Source of the DNA: Ascochyta rabiei
Lineage: Eukaryota > Ascomycota > Dothideomycetes > Pleosporales > Didymellaceae
Assembly: GCF_004011695.2 (NCBI RefSeq)
Contig: NC_082405.1
Coordinates: forward strand, 62,001 to 126,000
Direction: 5' to 3'
DNA length: 64,000 nucleotides
Shown: piece by piece, positions 33,601-47,400 of the stretch
Numbering within the stretch: the first letter of the stretch is position 1
How the letters are laid out: each line of letters begins with the position of its first letter
Notes under the pieces: generated by a model
What the model was told of the DNA's origin: nothing
The model's input: the letters and a program-made list of their open reading frames with translations, nothing else
Databases searched by the model: none
Translations under genes and position numbers: made by a program

Positions 33601-35396
33601 ATAGACTGGCCTTAGGGTGGGATGCAATAAGGGTAGATATGGTATTGTATCTCTTAAGGAGGTAACATGTTGCGTGTTCTTCTAACATGTCTGTAGGGCA
33701 CGTAAGTATCCCATCTCGCTTAAGGCTTAGACAAGGTCTAAGCCTATAACATACACCCTTTCCCTGTCTCCTACAAGCACTTTAATGTTTAACTAAGTCC
33801 TTTGCTGTCCTGTGTAGGGCAGGGGGTTGTTAATAGCAGGTAAACCCTAGGGCTAGGCGTAGGTAGGTAAGGGTGTAGTTGTTCAGCGTGTTAGTTGCTG
33901 CTCTAGTCTATAGTTTACCTAGTGTAGCCCCTACACGCACCTAGGTTATTTTTGTTTTTCTTAGCGCACCTTCCTAAGTTAGACACTGTACTACTCTACG
34001 TCCTTACCTAACCTACCTATGTCTTATCTGTCTATTTGTCTGTACCTGCCTGTTTAACTCCTACGCTATGTCTGTTATCGCATCTAGTTCTAGTTATCAG
34101 GCCACTAGCTATAGGGCTAGTGGTCTTTCTAGCAGAGGTAGCTATAGCCTACCACGTTCCCTTCTATCCGCCTACCACGTCCCCCTAGTGTTTTATTTTT
34201 TTTAGTTGTCCTAGTTTGGTTGCGGAGTCTAACTGTGTCTATAAAGAGTCTACTACTGCCGCATTAGTGACTATAAGGTTAAGGGCAATTCAGAAAACAA
34301 GGATTTAGTCCCTGTCTCTGCCTGCGCTGTTCTATGCTGCCTGTACCGCCTACTTACTATCCTTACTAGCTAGCCTAGTAAGTGTCTTATGCCTGTTATA
34401 GGCCTGCCGCTGGCTAACTCTGTCTGCAGCTAACTGTCTCCCTAGCGCTAGTGTCAAGGCCACGGCTCTGCCCACCGTGCCAAGCATCCAAAAGGTAACA
34501 ATGCTCACTTAGATAGTGAGACTGTGGCCAGAACAGTACTTATTGCCCTTAGGTCAGACTCCAGAGGTGGACGCATCCACATGCCTGAGGCTTGCCATCA
34601 CAGGTTAGAGGGGGACGCGCCACATGCCTGAGGCTAAGAGTCTAAGGCTGAGAGCCTAACATCTTGTGCCTATATCAAGTACGTAACTAATCTATCTAAA
34701 AGGAGGCTATTAACTAAGTTGAGCTTCTACTTACTACGCTCTAGCGCTGTCTAGAGTACCTATTATTGTCTTGCTTGTCCTGCTGTCTCTGCTCTGCCTT
34801 CCCTAACAAGCGTTGCCCCTTTCTCTGCTAGATCTGCTTGCCTCCCTGCTACTGCTGCTTACCTTCCCCCCTTAAGCTATGCACCCCCTAGCGCGGCACT
34901 GCAGCACTTACCCCTTGTTCTGCAGCCTAGTTATAATAGGCCTGTAGCGTTACTATTAGTAAAAAGAAGAAAGACAACAATAACGACTATAAGTAGAACT
35001 GCTGCCGCTGCAATGCGCGCAACTAGGCCTAAGACGCCACTACTGCTGCCTGCCTCTCCCTATCCCTTAATAAGACTATTGTTTTTTAAGACCTAGGCTT
35101 CTGCGTTTATTGCTAGTAGAATATAAGAGGTAGTGTTATACTGCTGCTGTAAGGATCCTAAGCTCTTCTACGCTAGGCCTTGTGCCTAGCACAGCATCTC
35201 CTAATAGTGTGGTGGAGAAACATGGTGTTAACACTGTTAAGAGCTGAATAGTAGCTGGAGGCAGGTTATGTAATCAGCCAGTACTCTGTTAGGGGTTGGC
35301 GATAACCTATTGGAGAACACCTATCCATGAACCAGCAACAGAACAACAACACACACAATAGATAGTTACATTTAATTCTATTTTCATCCGACCTAG
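33601..35396. other. Unclassified degraded repeat region
   Basis: About 1.8 kb, somewhat less AT-rich than its flanks. A plus-strand frame starting 'MSVIASSSSYQATSYRASG' (about 34069) runs about 40 codons. A Cys motif 'NCCRCNARN' is at about 35000. No transposon protein is recognisable. The last 180 bp (35216-35396) are least mutated and are not related to the hAT on the other side of gypsy B. Confidence 0.45.
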
Positions 35397-35910
35397 TGTT
35401 GAAGTCGTACTTTAGTTAAAGACCGTAAGCACTGATTCTATTGGTTCTTGGGGATGAGTACTGGTGGATTGGTTGGGGTTATCAACTAAGCAAAGCTTGT
35501 GAAGATAGGGTGCACTGAATAGTACAGAGTAGACTGTCTAATTTAAGCGCAGGTTAAGATTCTAAAGACAAACTTAATTAATAAGGTTAAATATAAACTA
35601 TAAGGGTTGTGTTCCTACTAACTATATACTTTAATAGTAGTGGTAGTAATACAGACTAATTAGTGTTAAGGATCCTCTAATTACACTATTTACTAATTTC
35701 ACTAATTACAAATTACACTAATTACTAATTATACTAATTACTAATTGTACTAATTATGCTAAGCCTAATTATATCACGTAATCCTTAGGCTCTTGCTAAG
35801 TGCTAACGCTGTTATGTTTGCTTATACTAAACTTAATAACTTATTATAATTACTATACCCTATACACTGTAATTAGCTTATATCCTTCCTATGTTCTGTA
35901 GATTGTAACA
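35397..35910 (-). repeat. 3' LTR of gypsy B
   Basis: 514 bp, TGTTGAAGTC to GATTGTAACA on the plus strand. It matches 62376-62874, with a run of ACTAATTA-type short repeats at about 35690-35760 that differ in number between the copies. Confidence 0.88.
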
Positions 35911-36059
35911 CTAACCCTCTTCTGTCTTAACCTAGTCTCTTAAGCTTATTTATATATCGCAGGGCCTGTTTTTAATTAGTAGGCAGTTTTAACAATACTA
36001 AAACAACTAACTATCTTAAGTTTAGCTTGCTGTTATTATCTATATAAATTTGTTAAGTC

Positions 36060-36600
36060 CTTTAGAGAAATTATAGTGTAAAAATATAAAACTTATATAA
36101 AGCATAACTGTGTGTGTAAGGTTTATATTTAATCTAGAAAGTGTAGTAAGTACGTTTGCTTTAGGCAATGTTGTAATATAAAGGTAACTTAATCTAAGTT
36201 TACCTAGCTAATGTCTAAGAAAGGGAAATTGTGTGTGTGTATAAAGGAGAGTTATAAAGCATAATCTAAAGTGCTTTAAATATTAGAAAAAGCTAAAGAG
36301 GACTTGCGTAGAGCTTATACGCGCAAGAAGCAGTTATAATAATAAATAGATTTGTTAGACTGTTGTGCTAAGAAGGCTATTACAGTAGAGGAGCGCAGTA
36401 TAGAAGAGCAGGAGCAGTTAGAGACAGGGACTATTAAGTTAACTAATCTGTCTAATAAGTTCTTGTTGCTGCCTAGTACCTAGGGTGCCTTTAAAGGCTA
36501 TCCCTTAAAGTACTAGGAGAGCAATGTAGCACTACCTAATTAGTCTCTTTAAATTGCTTTAATAACTACTAGCAGTTTGTAAGGTATATAATTAGTTCCT
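36060..36600 (+). pseudogene. Antisense Cys-rich / coiled-coil frame in the 3' region of gypsy B
   Basis: On the strand opposite to pol, one frame runs about 110 codons with only TAA/TAG interruptions that fit mutated Gln codons. It holds a Cys cluster (NCVCKVYI, then SRKCSKYVCF, then CC) followed by a heptad-like charged helix ('LEKAKEDLRRAYTRKKQL', 'VEERSIEEQEQLE'). Small Cys-cluster plus coiled-coil proteins like this recur in fungal repeats, from memory. It lies between integrase and the 3' LTR, the same place as the antisense frame of family A. Confidence 0.5.
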
Positions 36601-36899
36601 ATGTGTTTTCTAAGTTAGGGTATCCTAACTACTTAACAAGATATTTATCCTAGCTACCTTCCTTTTAGTGTTGTATTATTTTTTTTAACTTCCTATTAGT
36701 CTTTACTATTAGCTTAGTAATAGAAGTTTATCTAGATAGGCGTTCTAGAGTTAGCTAGTTCTAATAGTAATATGTGGAACACTAGATAGATCTTTACATC
36801 CTCTAGCAGATTAAGTTTATAGTTAACTAGGCTTATCTAATTTAAAATAAAAAAGGGTCTAACCTTAACGTAGTCTAGTTTTTTTAATAGTCTTTACAT

Positions 36900-38945
36900 G
36901 TAAAGGTTTTTTGTAAAGAGATAGAGTTTATCCCCCTTTTTTAGCTAAGGTTATGTTTTTCTTTTCTAGTTAATATATAAGATTGCTTATTCTTAAGCCT
37001 TACTAATATTTTCTAGTACTTTCTTATGCACTTCTTTTAGTCTTACCACTAAGGATATTACTAATTTAGTCTAAATTAGCGTGTCTAGACTTCTAGTAAA
37101 GAGATTTAGGTGTATCCTATAATATAGGAAGAACAGTAATTCTTCTATTACTTCTAATAATTTATTGTTGTATGCAATTTGTGCTATAGGTAACAGTAAA
37201 ACCTAGTTATCTTACTACTAGTTACTCTATATCTGTAGGTATGTTTCTATAGTCTAATTTCTTCTTTTAGTCTATCTGTCTGTCTATAGCTAATAGGCTG
37301 TTAAAAGCTTCTTCTTAGTACTAATAGCTGCTAAGAGCGTAATCTAATAATTTAACATAAAGTACTTATCTTAATTACTATAAATTAATTCTAGTATACT
37401 ATAATGCCTTATATGTTAATCTAGGAACACTTATATAAGCTGCTCTGCAGTATAGCTATAATAAAAAGGTATTATCTTAGTGTACTTAGTAAATCTATTA
37501 ACTATAACAAAGATTAAGTTGTAGTTATATCTAGTTACTATATCTCTTAAGATAGGTAGCTGTGTAATAAAGTCTTTTATAATGTTTGTCTATAGCGCTG
37601 TTAGTAGCTCTATTACCTACATTTCTCTGTATTTTGCGTGTGTACTGTGTTTATTTTGCTAATAGTTAACACAGTTCTTAATATATTCAGTAACCTTGTC
37701 CTTTATATTACTAAACTTGTAGTATTACTTAATAAGTTCTATTATATATGTAATTCCAGGGTGTCTATATAGCAGGTTATTGTAGTAATTAGCTATAATT
37801 TTATCTTAAAGATCCTCTAGTACGTCTGATGTAATACGCTGTTTATTTTTAATTTGCATTATATTATTTAGTTACTGCAATAGTCTAAGTAACGTATTAT
37901 TGTTAATTCCTAGTACTGCGAACTAGTTTATTGTCTTTTCTCTAGTAAGGTTGTATTATCTACTAAGCGTATTCGCTTTACTATTATCTTTGTCTAGCGT
38001 ATATAATATCTTAAACTTATATTACCTAAGTATCTTAGACTAACATACTTATTATTAATTTAAGACCTTAGTAGTAGTAAAGTATACTAGGTTTTTATAG
38101 GTAGTGTAGAAAGTAAGTTCTAAGCAGCTTTCTACGTATAGTTGCTAATATTCTAGAGCTAATATAATTATAAGTAATTCTTTATTATGCATATTATAGT
38201 GTTCTTTAGGTCCTAAGAACTTATATAAGTAGTAAGTAATAGGGTGCTATAGTCTATTCTTTTCTTATATAATATATGCGCCTAATATAAGATCTAAGGC
38301 GTTAGTCTCTATACGTATTAGGTTGCTACTATAAAATATAATTAATATAGGAGGTTTAATACAGGCTTGCTTAAGTGCCTTAAACATATTATTCTGTTCT
38401 TATCTCTACTTAAATAGTGTATCCTTCTACGTAAGCTTTATTAGCAGGATTATAATCTTAGAGTAGTCCTTAATAAAGCGTTAGTTAAAGTTAACAAATC
38501 CTAAGAATTCCTATATCTGTTTAACTATTTTTAGCGTCTGCTAGGTCTTAACTACTTCTACTTTTATTAGACTAATCTTAACTCTATATCGTCCTACAAT
38601 GTACCCTAGGAATTTAACTTCCTCCTTATACTATTTGTACTTTTTAGGTTTAGGTTATAGGTCTGCCTGCCTTAGGCATTCTAGTACTTCTGTAACATAT
38701 TGTTTATGCTCTTCTAGTGTCTTTAAGTACACTAGGATATTATCTAGGTATGCTACTATAGTTCTGTTAAAGTGTGCTCTTAGGACGATGTTAATTAACT
38801 CCTAGCATATTACTAGTGTGTTTGTTAGACTAAATAGTATAACTAGGTACTTATATAGTCTATATTACGTTCTAAATGCTGTTTTCTATTCTTTTCCTTC
38901 CTTTATGCGTATAAGGTTGTACGTGCCTTATAGGTCTAACACTAA
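36900..38945 (-). pseudogene. Gypsy B pol, C-terminal part: RT core, RNase H, integrase
   Basis: Read leftwards from the copia insertion: 'LDL' then a Gln-type stop and 'GTYNLIRIKEGKE', the catalytic YLDN (38739-38750, from YLDD), 'RFIKDYSK', RNase H with 'NALDLILGAYI' (about 38260-38320), and integrase with 'HPGITYIIELIK' and 'VIVNRFTKYTKIIPF' (about 37480-37790). Stops are frequent and RIP-type. The N-terminal half of the same reverse transcriptase is at 59533-59700. Confidence 0.85.
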
Positions 38946-38950
38946 AAAGT

Positions 38951-39118
38951 TGTTAGATTAGATGGTAATAGTAATGAGTTGATAATGATGTATTAATGTT
39001 GTGTTCTTGTTCTATGTAAGGGTGATTTTCGTCTTATCTAGGTTCTGGTAGGGGCCTCTACACAGTTTCTTAGCAGGTATATTACCTAACCTATTTCTCT
39101 AATACCTTTTATTTAACA
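38951..39118 (-). repeat. 3' LTR of the copia element
   Basis: 168 bp, matching 59360-59527 along its whole length, mostly with C/T and G/A differences. It is bounded by AAAGT on the left and the polypurine tract on the right. Confidence 0.9.
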
Positions 39119-39124
39119 CACCCC

Positions 39125-40297
39125 CTTAGCTTAGAGTCCTATTGCAAGCTGCGCAAACTAGTTAATTAACTCTTTAACATAAGGTCCTCTAGTTGCTCTT
39201 GCATCTTCTTAAGCAGGATATCCCTTAATGTACCCTTCTAGCCCTTAACAAGTCCTAACTAATTAAGAAAGCTAGCCTATTTGCTAATTAGTAATAACTT
39301 TATAAATCTATCTGCAATTATGTTATTAGATAGGATATATTCTACTTTAATTATTTTGCAGTTAACTTCTTATTATAACTAGTAGTTATATATATTAATA
39401 TGCTAAAGTTTAGTTTATATCTTAGTAACGTCTATAGTAACTAGACATATTCTCTGTATATTATTACATTTAATTGTTATTATAGGATTACTTAGGGTTA
39501 CCTAAAGCTCTTTTAATAGTTAAGAAGTAAATATTACTTCCTTAGCTACTTAAGACAGTGCTAGGAGCTTAGCCTTAGTAGTTAACGTTGTAACAGTATC
39601 TTGTTTATTTGCTCTCTAGGCAATAAGACCTCTAAATAGCTTAATAGCGTATCCTTAGGAACTCTTTTAGTCTACAGTATTATTAGTAAATAATACATTG
39701 CTTGCAACTTGAAGTCCTTTACCCTGTCTAAAGTAAAGTAATAGATTCCTTATCTTCTATAGGTACAGAAGCACTTAGTTAGCAGCGTCTTAGTGTTTGT
39801 TACTTAGGTTAACTAGAAAGCGTGCAAGTTGCAACGTGGCAAACGCTATGTTAGGTTAAGTAGTTACTACTGCAAATAACAGGGATCTAATCTTTTGCTG
39901 ATATTAATTAATCTCTAGTAGTTTAGCTAGACTGTTCTTAGGCTTAAGTTTCATTCTAGATATTAGTGTATTATGCCTTACGTCCTATATAGTTGCTAAT
40001 TAACTAATCTTATTAACGTATGCTGCTTGTAATAATTAAATTATCTATTAATATCTATTATATTACACTTCTACACTAAGGAACTATGAAGATTCTCTCT
40101 TCTAGTGTATAGGTATTGCTCCTATATCTGTTTAATAGCATTATCTGCCTCTTGTTTGTGCTTTAGGTGGTACGCAATTATAATATTGTCTATATAGAAG
40201 AAGATAATTATTCTATCATTAATTATACAGTAAAGCTCTTATAGTACTTATTTAAATCTAATTCTAGCTAATGTTGCTATAATTTCCTTCTGCTATA
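39125..40297 (-). pseudogene. Copia pol, C-terminal part: RT catalytic site and RNase H
   Basis: Read leftwards from 40297: 'EIIATLARIRFK', then 'IIIFFYIDNIIIAYHLK' with the catalytic YVDD now YIDN (40185-40196), and near 39400-39690 the copia RNase H stretch 'VDQKSS', 'GYAIKLFRGLIA', 'KAKLLALS'. It continues the frame that stops at 47608 on the far side of gypsy A2. Confidence 0.85.
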
Positions 40298-40499
40298 TGT
40301 TAGGCGCTGGGCCTAGAGGTACCTCTGCCTGTCTTAGCAAGCTACTATAGGGCTAGTTAGCCCAGACTATATAAAGGTATAGAAGGTTATTACTAATACT
40401 CTAGTAATTAGTCTTGTTACTACACACTACGTACCTTAATACACCTGCTATCCTCTTTAACCCTATCCTCTCTTATAATTGCTTTGTATACTCTTTACA
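40298..40499 (+). repeat. 5' LTR of gypsy A2
   Basis: 202 bp, TGTTAGGCGC to TCTTTACA, with ACTATATAAAGG inside. Confidence 0.92.
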
Positions 40500-40799
40500 T
40501 TCTAATTACTCTTATATCATAATTAAAGATAGACCTAAGCTACTATAAGTCTTAAACTAAATTATCTAGGCTTACTGTCTTTAGAGAGGGACTAAGACAA
40601 CCTATCTGTAGGAGAGCCGGTAGAGCGCGAGGTAACACCTCCCTCTGCAGATAAGGAGATACCTTAACAGACACCAAGTGTCTATAGTGCCTTAAGAGGA
40701 TCTGTAGGTCCTCTAGGTAGTACATCTTACCCTAGAATTTGCGTCTATAAGGCAGCTTCAGCTAAAGAAGGCTAGAATAGCCTAGAAGTAGGTAATTAA

Positions 40800-43700
40800 T
40801 AACAGGAGTTAGAAAACTTGCGTAAATAGTTGTAAGAGACAAAAAACTATAAGGAACTTTCCTCTCTTTATAAACTTAGACGTAAATACAACAAAGGAAA
40901 TCTAGTAATAATTCTATCCTTCTAAAAAGTACTAGAAAAGGTAGAGAAACTATAATCTTCCCTATCTGTAAATCTTCTATAACCTAAACCTCTACAGAAG
41001 TATATAAAGCCCAACTGCGCTAAATATAACTATTAGAAGAGAGATTATAAGAGATATGTCCTTAAATCTCTAGTTAATTTCCTTATAGAGGAATAAAAGA
41101 TTAACTTTAGCATAAGGTACCTCTTAGAGAACCTAAAGACGTTATAGTAGGCCTACTGCACAACTAACTACTGTAATTAGCTAACCTAAGAACTAACGTA
41201 GCAAGAGCTAAAAAAAATTATACTAGATGCTCTAGAAATGCTAGCTAAACGTAAGTAAGCGGCGTACAAATCCTTAAAGCAATATAAGCAGTAGAAATCT
41301 TAGTCTCCTATATATCTGTTAGATTTTATACATCTACTATAGGAGGAACTAGGCAACTTATATACGCTAGAGCTTTAAGTCCCAGAATATATTACTATAT
41401 TACTCCCTAGCATATAAAAGAACTTATTCTTTATCCTCTATAATTAAAAAGACACAATCCTAAAGGTAGAGGAACGAGCTAATATTACTAACTAGAGACT
41501 GGGTTATTATAGCTAACAGCTACCTAAGAAGACTCTAGCTATGGGTAAGATAACTAACAAAGGACTATAGAAGCGCTAATTTAGTAACTCTAGGTTAGAA
41601 AGGAACATAAAAACCCTAAAAAAGTTGTTTAAGTCTAAGAAGTTCTGTAAGGAGCTAGTAAAGGGTAAAAAGGGCTAAGACGTGCTATATAAGACATAAA
41701 ACACATGCCTTAGGTGTAGAGAAACTAGTTACTACTACCCTAACTACCTAAAGCTAAAGTTAAACTAGAAAGACCCTGCTCTAGATAAGTTAGGAAAAGA
41801 CAAGGGACTTAAGAGCTAATCTCCTCTCTTGTAGCCTATATTAAATTATCTAAGAAGAAGAAGAAAAATATCTCTCTTTATAAGGCAGTGTACCTTGAAT
41901 ATATATGCCTACTTACAGTTAAAGCATCTATAGGCAACGCAGAGAACGTGGAAGCCTTAATGAATAGAGGGTTACAACTAAACCTAATTTTAGTTCTCCT
42001 AGCAAAGGAGCAGGATCTAGAGGTTACACTATTAAATAAAATAGTGGCTAAAGGTGTAGGCAGAGTAGAATTGCCTATCTATAGAGTAACTACAGCAGAA
42101 GTATCTATTGTTAACTCCTGTAGAAGACAGGAGGTCTAACAGATACCTTTTGTGGTTACAGACCTATAAAGGTACAAGATATACCTTAGATTACCCTAGA
42201 TTAACTAGACAAACCCTAAGCTAAGCTTTTTAGGCTAGCGTATGCTCTTCTAAGAGAAGAAGTATAGGAACTCTCCTAAACTAGAGAAAATAGCGTTAGA
42301 AGATGCTAAAGAGTTTAAACGCAATATAAGAAGTTCCTTAGTAGACGTTTATATATGTATAGTAAACTTAGTAGGTACATACAACCTAATATCTGCTAAA
42401 AAGGGCCTAATTCTAGAAGTGTATCGCAAATATGCGTACTTAGGATTAAAGGATAATACTTAGGTGTTACTAGAGTATAGAGAGCACAACCTAGCAATTA
42501 ATATTATAGAAGGAGCTACTTCCCCCTACTAACTGTTATACAGGCTATCTGCAATAGAATTAGAGATACTTAGAAAGTATCTAGCAGAATATCTATAATC
42601 TAGCTAGATACAACACTTAAGGTTGCTAGCAGGGGCGCCTATTCTCTTTTTAAAAAAGAAAGACAGCAACTTACGACTGTGTGTAGACTATAGAGGTCTA
42701 AACAAGATAATAGTTAAAAACTGCTATCTATTACTACTAATTACAGAGTTATTAGAATAACTAGCGTAAGCTAAGCTCTATACTAAACTAGATGTATATA
42801 AGGTAAATTACTGTATCTAAATTAAGAAAGAGGATAAGTAGAAGACTACTTTTTAAACTAGGTATAGACATTTTAAGTACACAGTAATGCTGTTTAGACT
42901 TACAAATACTCCTGCCTAATTTTAGGCCTATATAAGCATGGCACTAATAGGATTAGTTAATGTAACTTGTATTGTGTATCTAGACAACATACTGGTATAC
43001 TCTAAGACAGAGGAAGACTACGTTAGACACGTTAAGGAGGTCTTAGAGAGGCTTTGTAAAGCAAGCCTCTATATGCGCTTAGATAAGTGTAAATAGTACT
43101 GTTAATATATAGAGTACCTTAGGTACATAGTCTTGCCTAAAGGGGTAAGCATTAACCTAGACAGGGTTAAAACAATCTAAGAATATCTAATCCTGCGCAT
43201 AGTTTGTAACATCTAAGAATTTATAGGCTTTATAAACTACTATTAGAGGTTTATTGTAGGGTTCTCTAAATTAGCCCTGCTATTGACCTAATCAACTTAG
43301 AAAGGGCTAAATTTGGCTAAATCTAGTTAAGTAATAAGGAAGAAGGAGAGTTAGCCTCTTAAGCTAAGCAAAGAATCCCTATAAGCTTTCTAGAATATAA
43401 AGGATTTATTTATTAATATACCTATCTTAGTTTATTTTATACTTAAGAGACAGACTAGGATAGAAGTAGATGCCTCTAGAGGCGCTATCTTAAAAATCCT
43501 TAGTTAACTAGTCCCTAGGGAGAGGAAGCTGGCCTAATAGAGGCCTGTAGACTTCTATTTAAAGAAGCTAATCTAAGTAGAGTACAACTATAATACTTAC
43601 AACTAGGAACTTCTTGTAATTGTCTAGAGCCTACAGCATTAGCGAAGATACTTAGACAGTACCTTCTTTAAGATCCTAACAGATTACTAAAACCTAAAAT

Positions 43701-45500
43701 AGTTTATAGAGATAAAGGTTCTTAGCTATTAGTAAGTAAGGGTATACTTAGTGTTATCTAAGTTTAACTTTGTAATTACTTATTACCTAGGGTCTATAAA
43801 CCCTACAGATAGACCCTTACAGCGTCCTAATTATATAAGAGAGGCGTAAGACCTCTTATAAAAGTATAACAAGGCTTTTATATAACTGCTTTAGGAGATC
43901 CTAACTAGGAGAAACCCTAATACTCCCTTAGTAGCGGCTATAACCCTTTGTTTGTCTGTAAAAGAAAGAAAGGATATAAGGAATCTTAAAAGAGAAGAAT
44001 TAAGAGAGAACAGTTATATAGAGCTGATAACAGACTTAGACAACACAGACAAACTCTCTAGTACTAAAAAAGAGTTAAGCAGCGTTAAAATAGGACAAAA
44101 TAACCTAGGAAAAGAAAATACAGCTAAGGAGAAGCGCATCTTGCTTATAAGGCTAAAAGATAAAGTGTAAGTAATTAAAGAACGTCATAATAACCTAATG
44201 TTAGGACACTTTGGAGCACAAAGGACCTTAGAGAAGATTTAGCGCAGATATACCTAGAAGGGCATTACTAAGGATATATCTAACTACTACTATAACTGCT
44301 TAGTATATAGGAGATTAACTGCTGCCTAACACAAACTGTACAGGTTATTACAACCTTTACTAGTGCTAAGCTAACTATAGGAGGACGTAATAATAGATTT
44401 TATTACAGAATTACCTTCTAGTAAGGTGGCTGGGCTAGTGTATAACTCTATACTAGTAGTAGTTTATAAATTAACTAAAATGTCACACTACATACTGGCT
44501 AGGGCTAATTAGGATAGAAAAGATCTAGCACACTTCTAGATTAGGGAAATTATCTGCTTACACAGCGCGCTAGCATAAACTATCTTAGATTAGGGGCTGC
44601 TAATAAACTTAAAGACGTAGGAAACCTTTAACTACTATTTAAACTTAAGACAAGTCTCAATGTTAGCCTATTATTCCTAGACAGATAGCCAAATAGAAAG
44701 GTAAAATTAGACTCTTAAACAGTACTTACGTTGCTATTATACTCTAGAATAAGGTAATTAGGCCCTATAGATTGTAATTGTGGAATTTGCGTATAATAAT
44801 AGTATTTACGCATCTATAAATATAACACCTTTCTAAGCCTGTTACAGTTTAGATCTAAGGAGCATAGATTAGCCTACTTTGGCATTAAAAGGTAGAGAAT
44901 CTCCCCTTATAAAGGAATTAGCTACTAGAGTCATTGCCTTATAGGCTACCTGTAAAGTAAACATAGAAAAGTTAAATAAGTATTAAAAGAAACACTTAGA
45001 CAAGAAACAAATACTAGCACCCTTTAAAGTAGGCAACAAAGTACTAGTCTCTAGTAAGAATATTAGGACAGTACGCCTAAAAAAGAAGCTAGACTAGAAA
45101 TACCTAGGACCTGGGACTATTAAGGCCTAGATTGGCACTAGTGCATACAGAGTAGACCTGCTAGGAATAAAGAGGATCTATCTAGTATTCTACGTATTAC
45201 TGCTAGACCTATACACACTGAGAAGTTAACTCCTAATTATATAGAGATAAATATAAGAACCTATAGTTAAAGGGGAAGAGAAGGTATAGGATGTAGAAAA
45301 AGTCCTTAACAGAAGCAACTACCTAAGAGACAGTAGGAATACCTTATTAAGTAGGACAAATTCCCTAACTTAGAAAATTCCTAGGAAATTAGCATAAATC
45401 TATCTAAAGAAGCGCTAAAACAATACTAGAAAATAATAAAGTAACTGCTTAGACTGCGTAATAAGACGTTAAGGTTAAAGTCTAGAAAAGAGGGGGACTA
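40800..45500 (+). pseudogene. gag-pol of gypsy A2, RIP-inactivated
   Basis: Collinear with the A1 polyprotein. The gag zinc knuckle (about 41705-41750) has lost its His and its last Cys. The protease region is open at 41888-42139 ('EALMNRGLQLNLI'). Reverse transcriptase is at about 42650-43090, with the catalytic YLDD again YLDN. RNase H is at about 43450-43800, with an open stretch 43952-44170 downstream. Integrase is at about 44180-44900 and the chromodomain region at about 45290-45420. Stop positions differ partly from A1, so the two copies were mutated independently. Confidence 0.88.
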
Positions 45501-45839
45501 AAAAGGCTAAATACCTTTACTTGATTATGATTTTTCCCTATAGGGGTTTTTTTATTAATAAGTATTTAATAGTTTATGCTAAGAGAAAATATAACCCTAC
45601 CTTATCCTAAGAAATACAGACTAGCTAAAGCAGACATCTTTTAGCCTATTATAGCTATTTCTAATATAAGAAGATAAAGAAAGTTATATACTATATTATA
45701 AAGTTATAATTATAAGGAAATATAAGAGAATTAGTATAGAAGACCACCTTTCTAGTATTATTTAGACTATCTAAGAGTGTAATGCACCTAATTGCTATAT
45801 TAGCCTAAAACTGTCTACTAACTACAAACTTAGGTATTA

Positions 45840-46950
45840 TTAATCTAAACCTTCTATTATAAGGAATATCTACTAACTATAACTGCTACTATAGGTATAA
45901 GTAGCAGCCTTGCGACTACTATAAGGCTTCTTAGCAGCAGCAGCGGCAGCAGCAGCGTCGGCGGCGGCCTGCTCAGCAGCCTCCTACTCCTCTTGCTCCT
46001 CCTAGAGCTAGCTAAGGGTCTTTCTAGTACCTATAATCTGGTACTTTAACTATAAAAGAAGTTAGATATTGTTAAAATAGGTTAAAATGTGCTATAATTC
46101 CTTCTTGCAGGGGGTAATAGGCGTGTCTAGATTAGATTTGCTACTGCTCTCCTCTAACATCTTCTTTCGCTTTATCTTAGCCTTAACAGCGCTAGCCTTA
46201 GATTAATCTTACTTTTTAATGTAGATGCTAGATAAGGTTAACCTACGTGTGTAAGTATTGCTATTATAGAGTATAAGTAGCTCTTTCTATAGTAAATAGT
46301 TCCTATAAAGGTTAGATTATGCTATAATAAGCTAAAAAGAGATAGAGCATACTCTTAAATTATACCTAGTAACAAGCTGGCCTAGTTAATATTAGACTTG
46401 CCTATTATAGTCTTCTTGTTAATAGACATAGGCGCAGTAGTAGCAGGTGTTGTAGGGGTAATCTTAACGATAGCTGCATTAATAATAGCAGCATAAGCAG
46501 CAGTAACTAGGCAGCAACTAGAGTAAAGGCGCGCTATGTTGCTAGAAAGCCTTAAATAGCTGTTAGTGTACTTATTAGGGCCCTAAATATGTTAAAAGAT
46601 GCTAAAATAAGCTAAAAGAAGACAAAACACGTACTAATAGGCAATTCTTATTGCTATTATAACACTTTCTATAGTAGTAGGCCTAGGTGTCCCTATAACG
46701 CAGGCTACCCTATAAAGCTAGGTTAGCAGAGAAATAACAGTCCCTATAGATATTACTATTAGCAATGTAGTAGAGACAGAGCATACAGCACTGCTTAGCA
46801 GTCCTACTGTTCTTAGCAATGTTAATCTTGCAGTAAGCAGGCATAGACATAACAGCTATAGTAAATAGTAGTTAGTAACAGTTAGCAACAGTTAGTAACA
46901 GTTAGTAGTAGGTGGTAGTAGTTAGGAGTGGTCTAAAAAAGTTACTAAGG
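45840..46950 (-). pseudogene. Antisense, probably spliced reading frame in the 3' region of gypsy A2
   Basis: Homologous to 8700-9960. The minus-strand end reads Glu-Glu-Gln-Glu-Glu, a stop in place of Gln, 'EAAEQAAADAAAAAAAKK' (about 45930-46000). The same candidate intron precedes it. Conservation of an Ala/Glu-rich frame in both copies supports a real gene, but exons and function are unresolved. Confidence 0.5.
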
Positions 46951-47400
46951 CGTGTTGTGCGGTACTATCTGCTAAAACGTGTCAGAACGTGCTAGAAAGA
47001 CCTAGAAAATCCCTTAGCTATCCCTACAAAAGTGCTAGACAGAATAGGTTAGTACTTACTAAAATAAAGTAGGATATAGTAGTGACTAATAAAACTGGGG
47101 GTATAGATATCTTATATGCTGCTAGCTACCTAGTTAGAGCTTTAGCCTGCACAGACGGCTGCCTAGACCCTAGAGGTAAAGTAAGAGGTAAGAGAGGATT
47201 TCTGTTTAACTTTTACTAGGTAAAGGCAGAATTAGTATTAAGCCCTATCTAGCCTTACAAGGCGTCTAAAACGCCTAAACCTAGTTAGAATTAGCTATAA
47301 TGGGACAGACAGAGTAAACACGTCTAAAGCTAGGCTAAAATAATACAGTATTACTAATTATACCATTATTTAAGCCAAACAATCTAGAAAAGGGAGGTAT

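Noticed and set aside
38951..39118. 168-bp repeat first read as a MITE or solo LTR, with a second copy at 59360
   Set aside because: Position, polypurine tract, AAAGT duplication and length show that the two copies are the LTR pair of one nested copia element.
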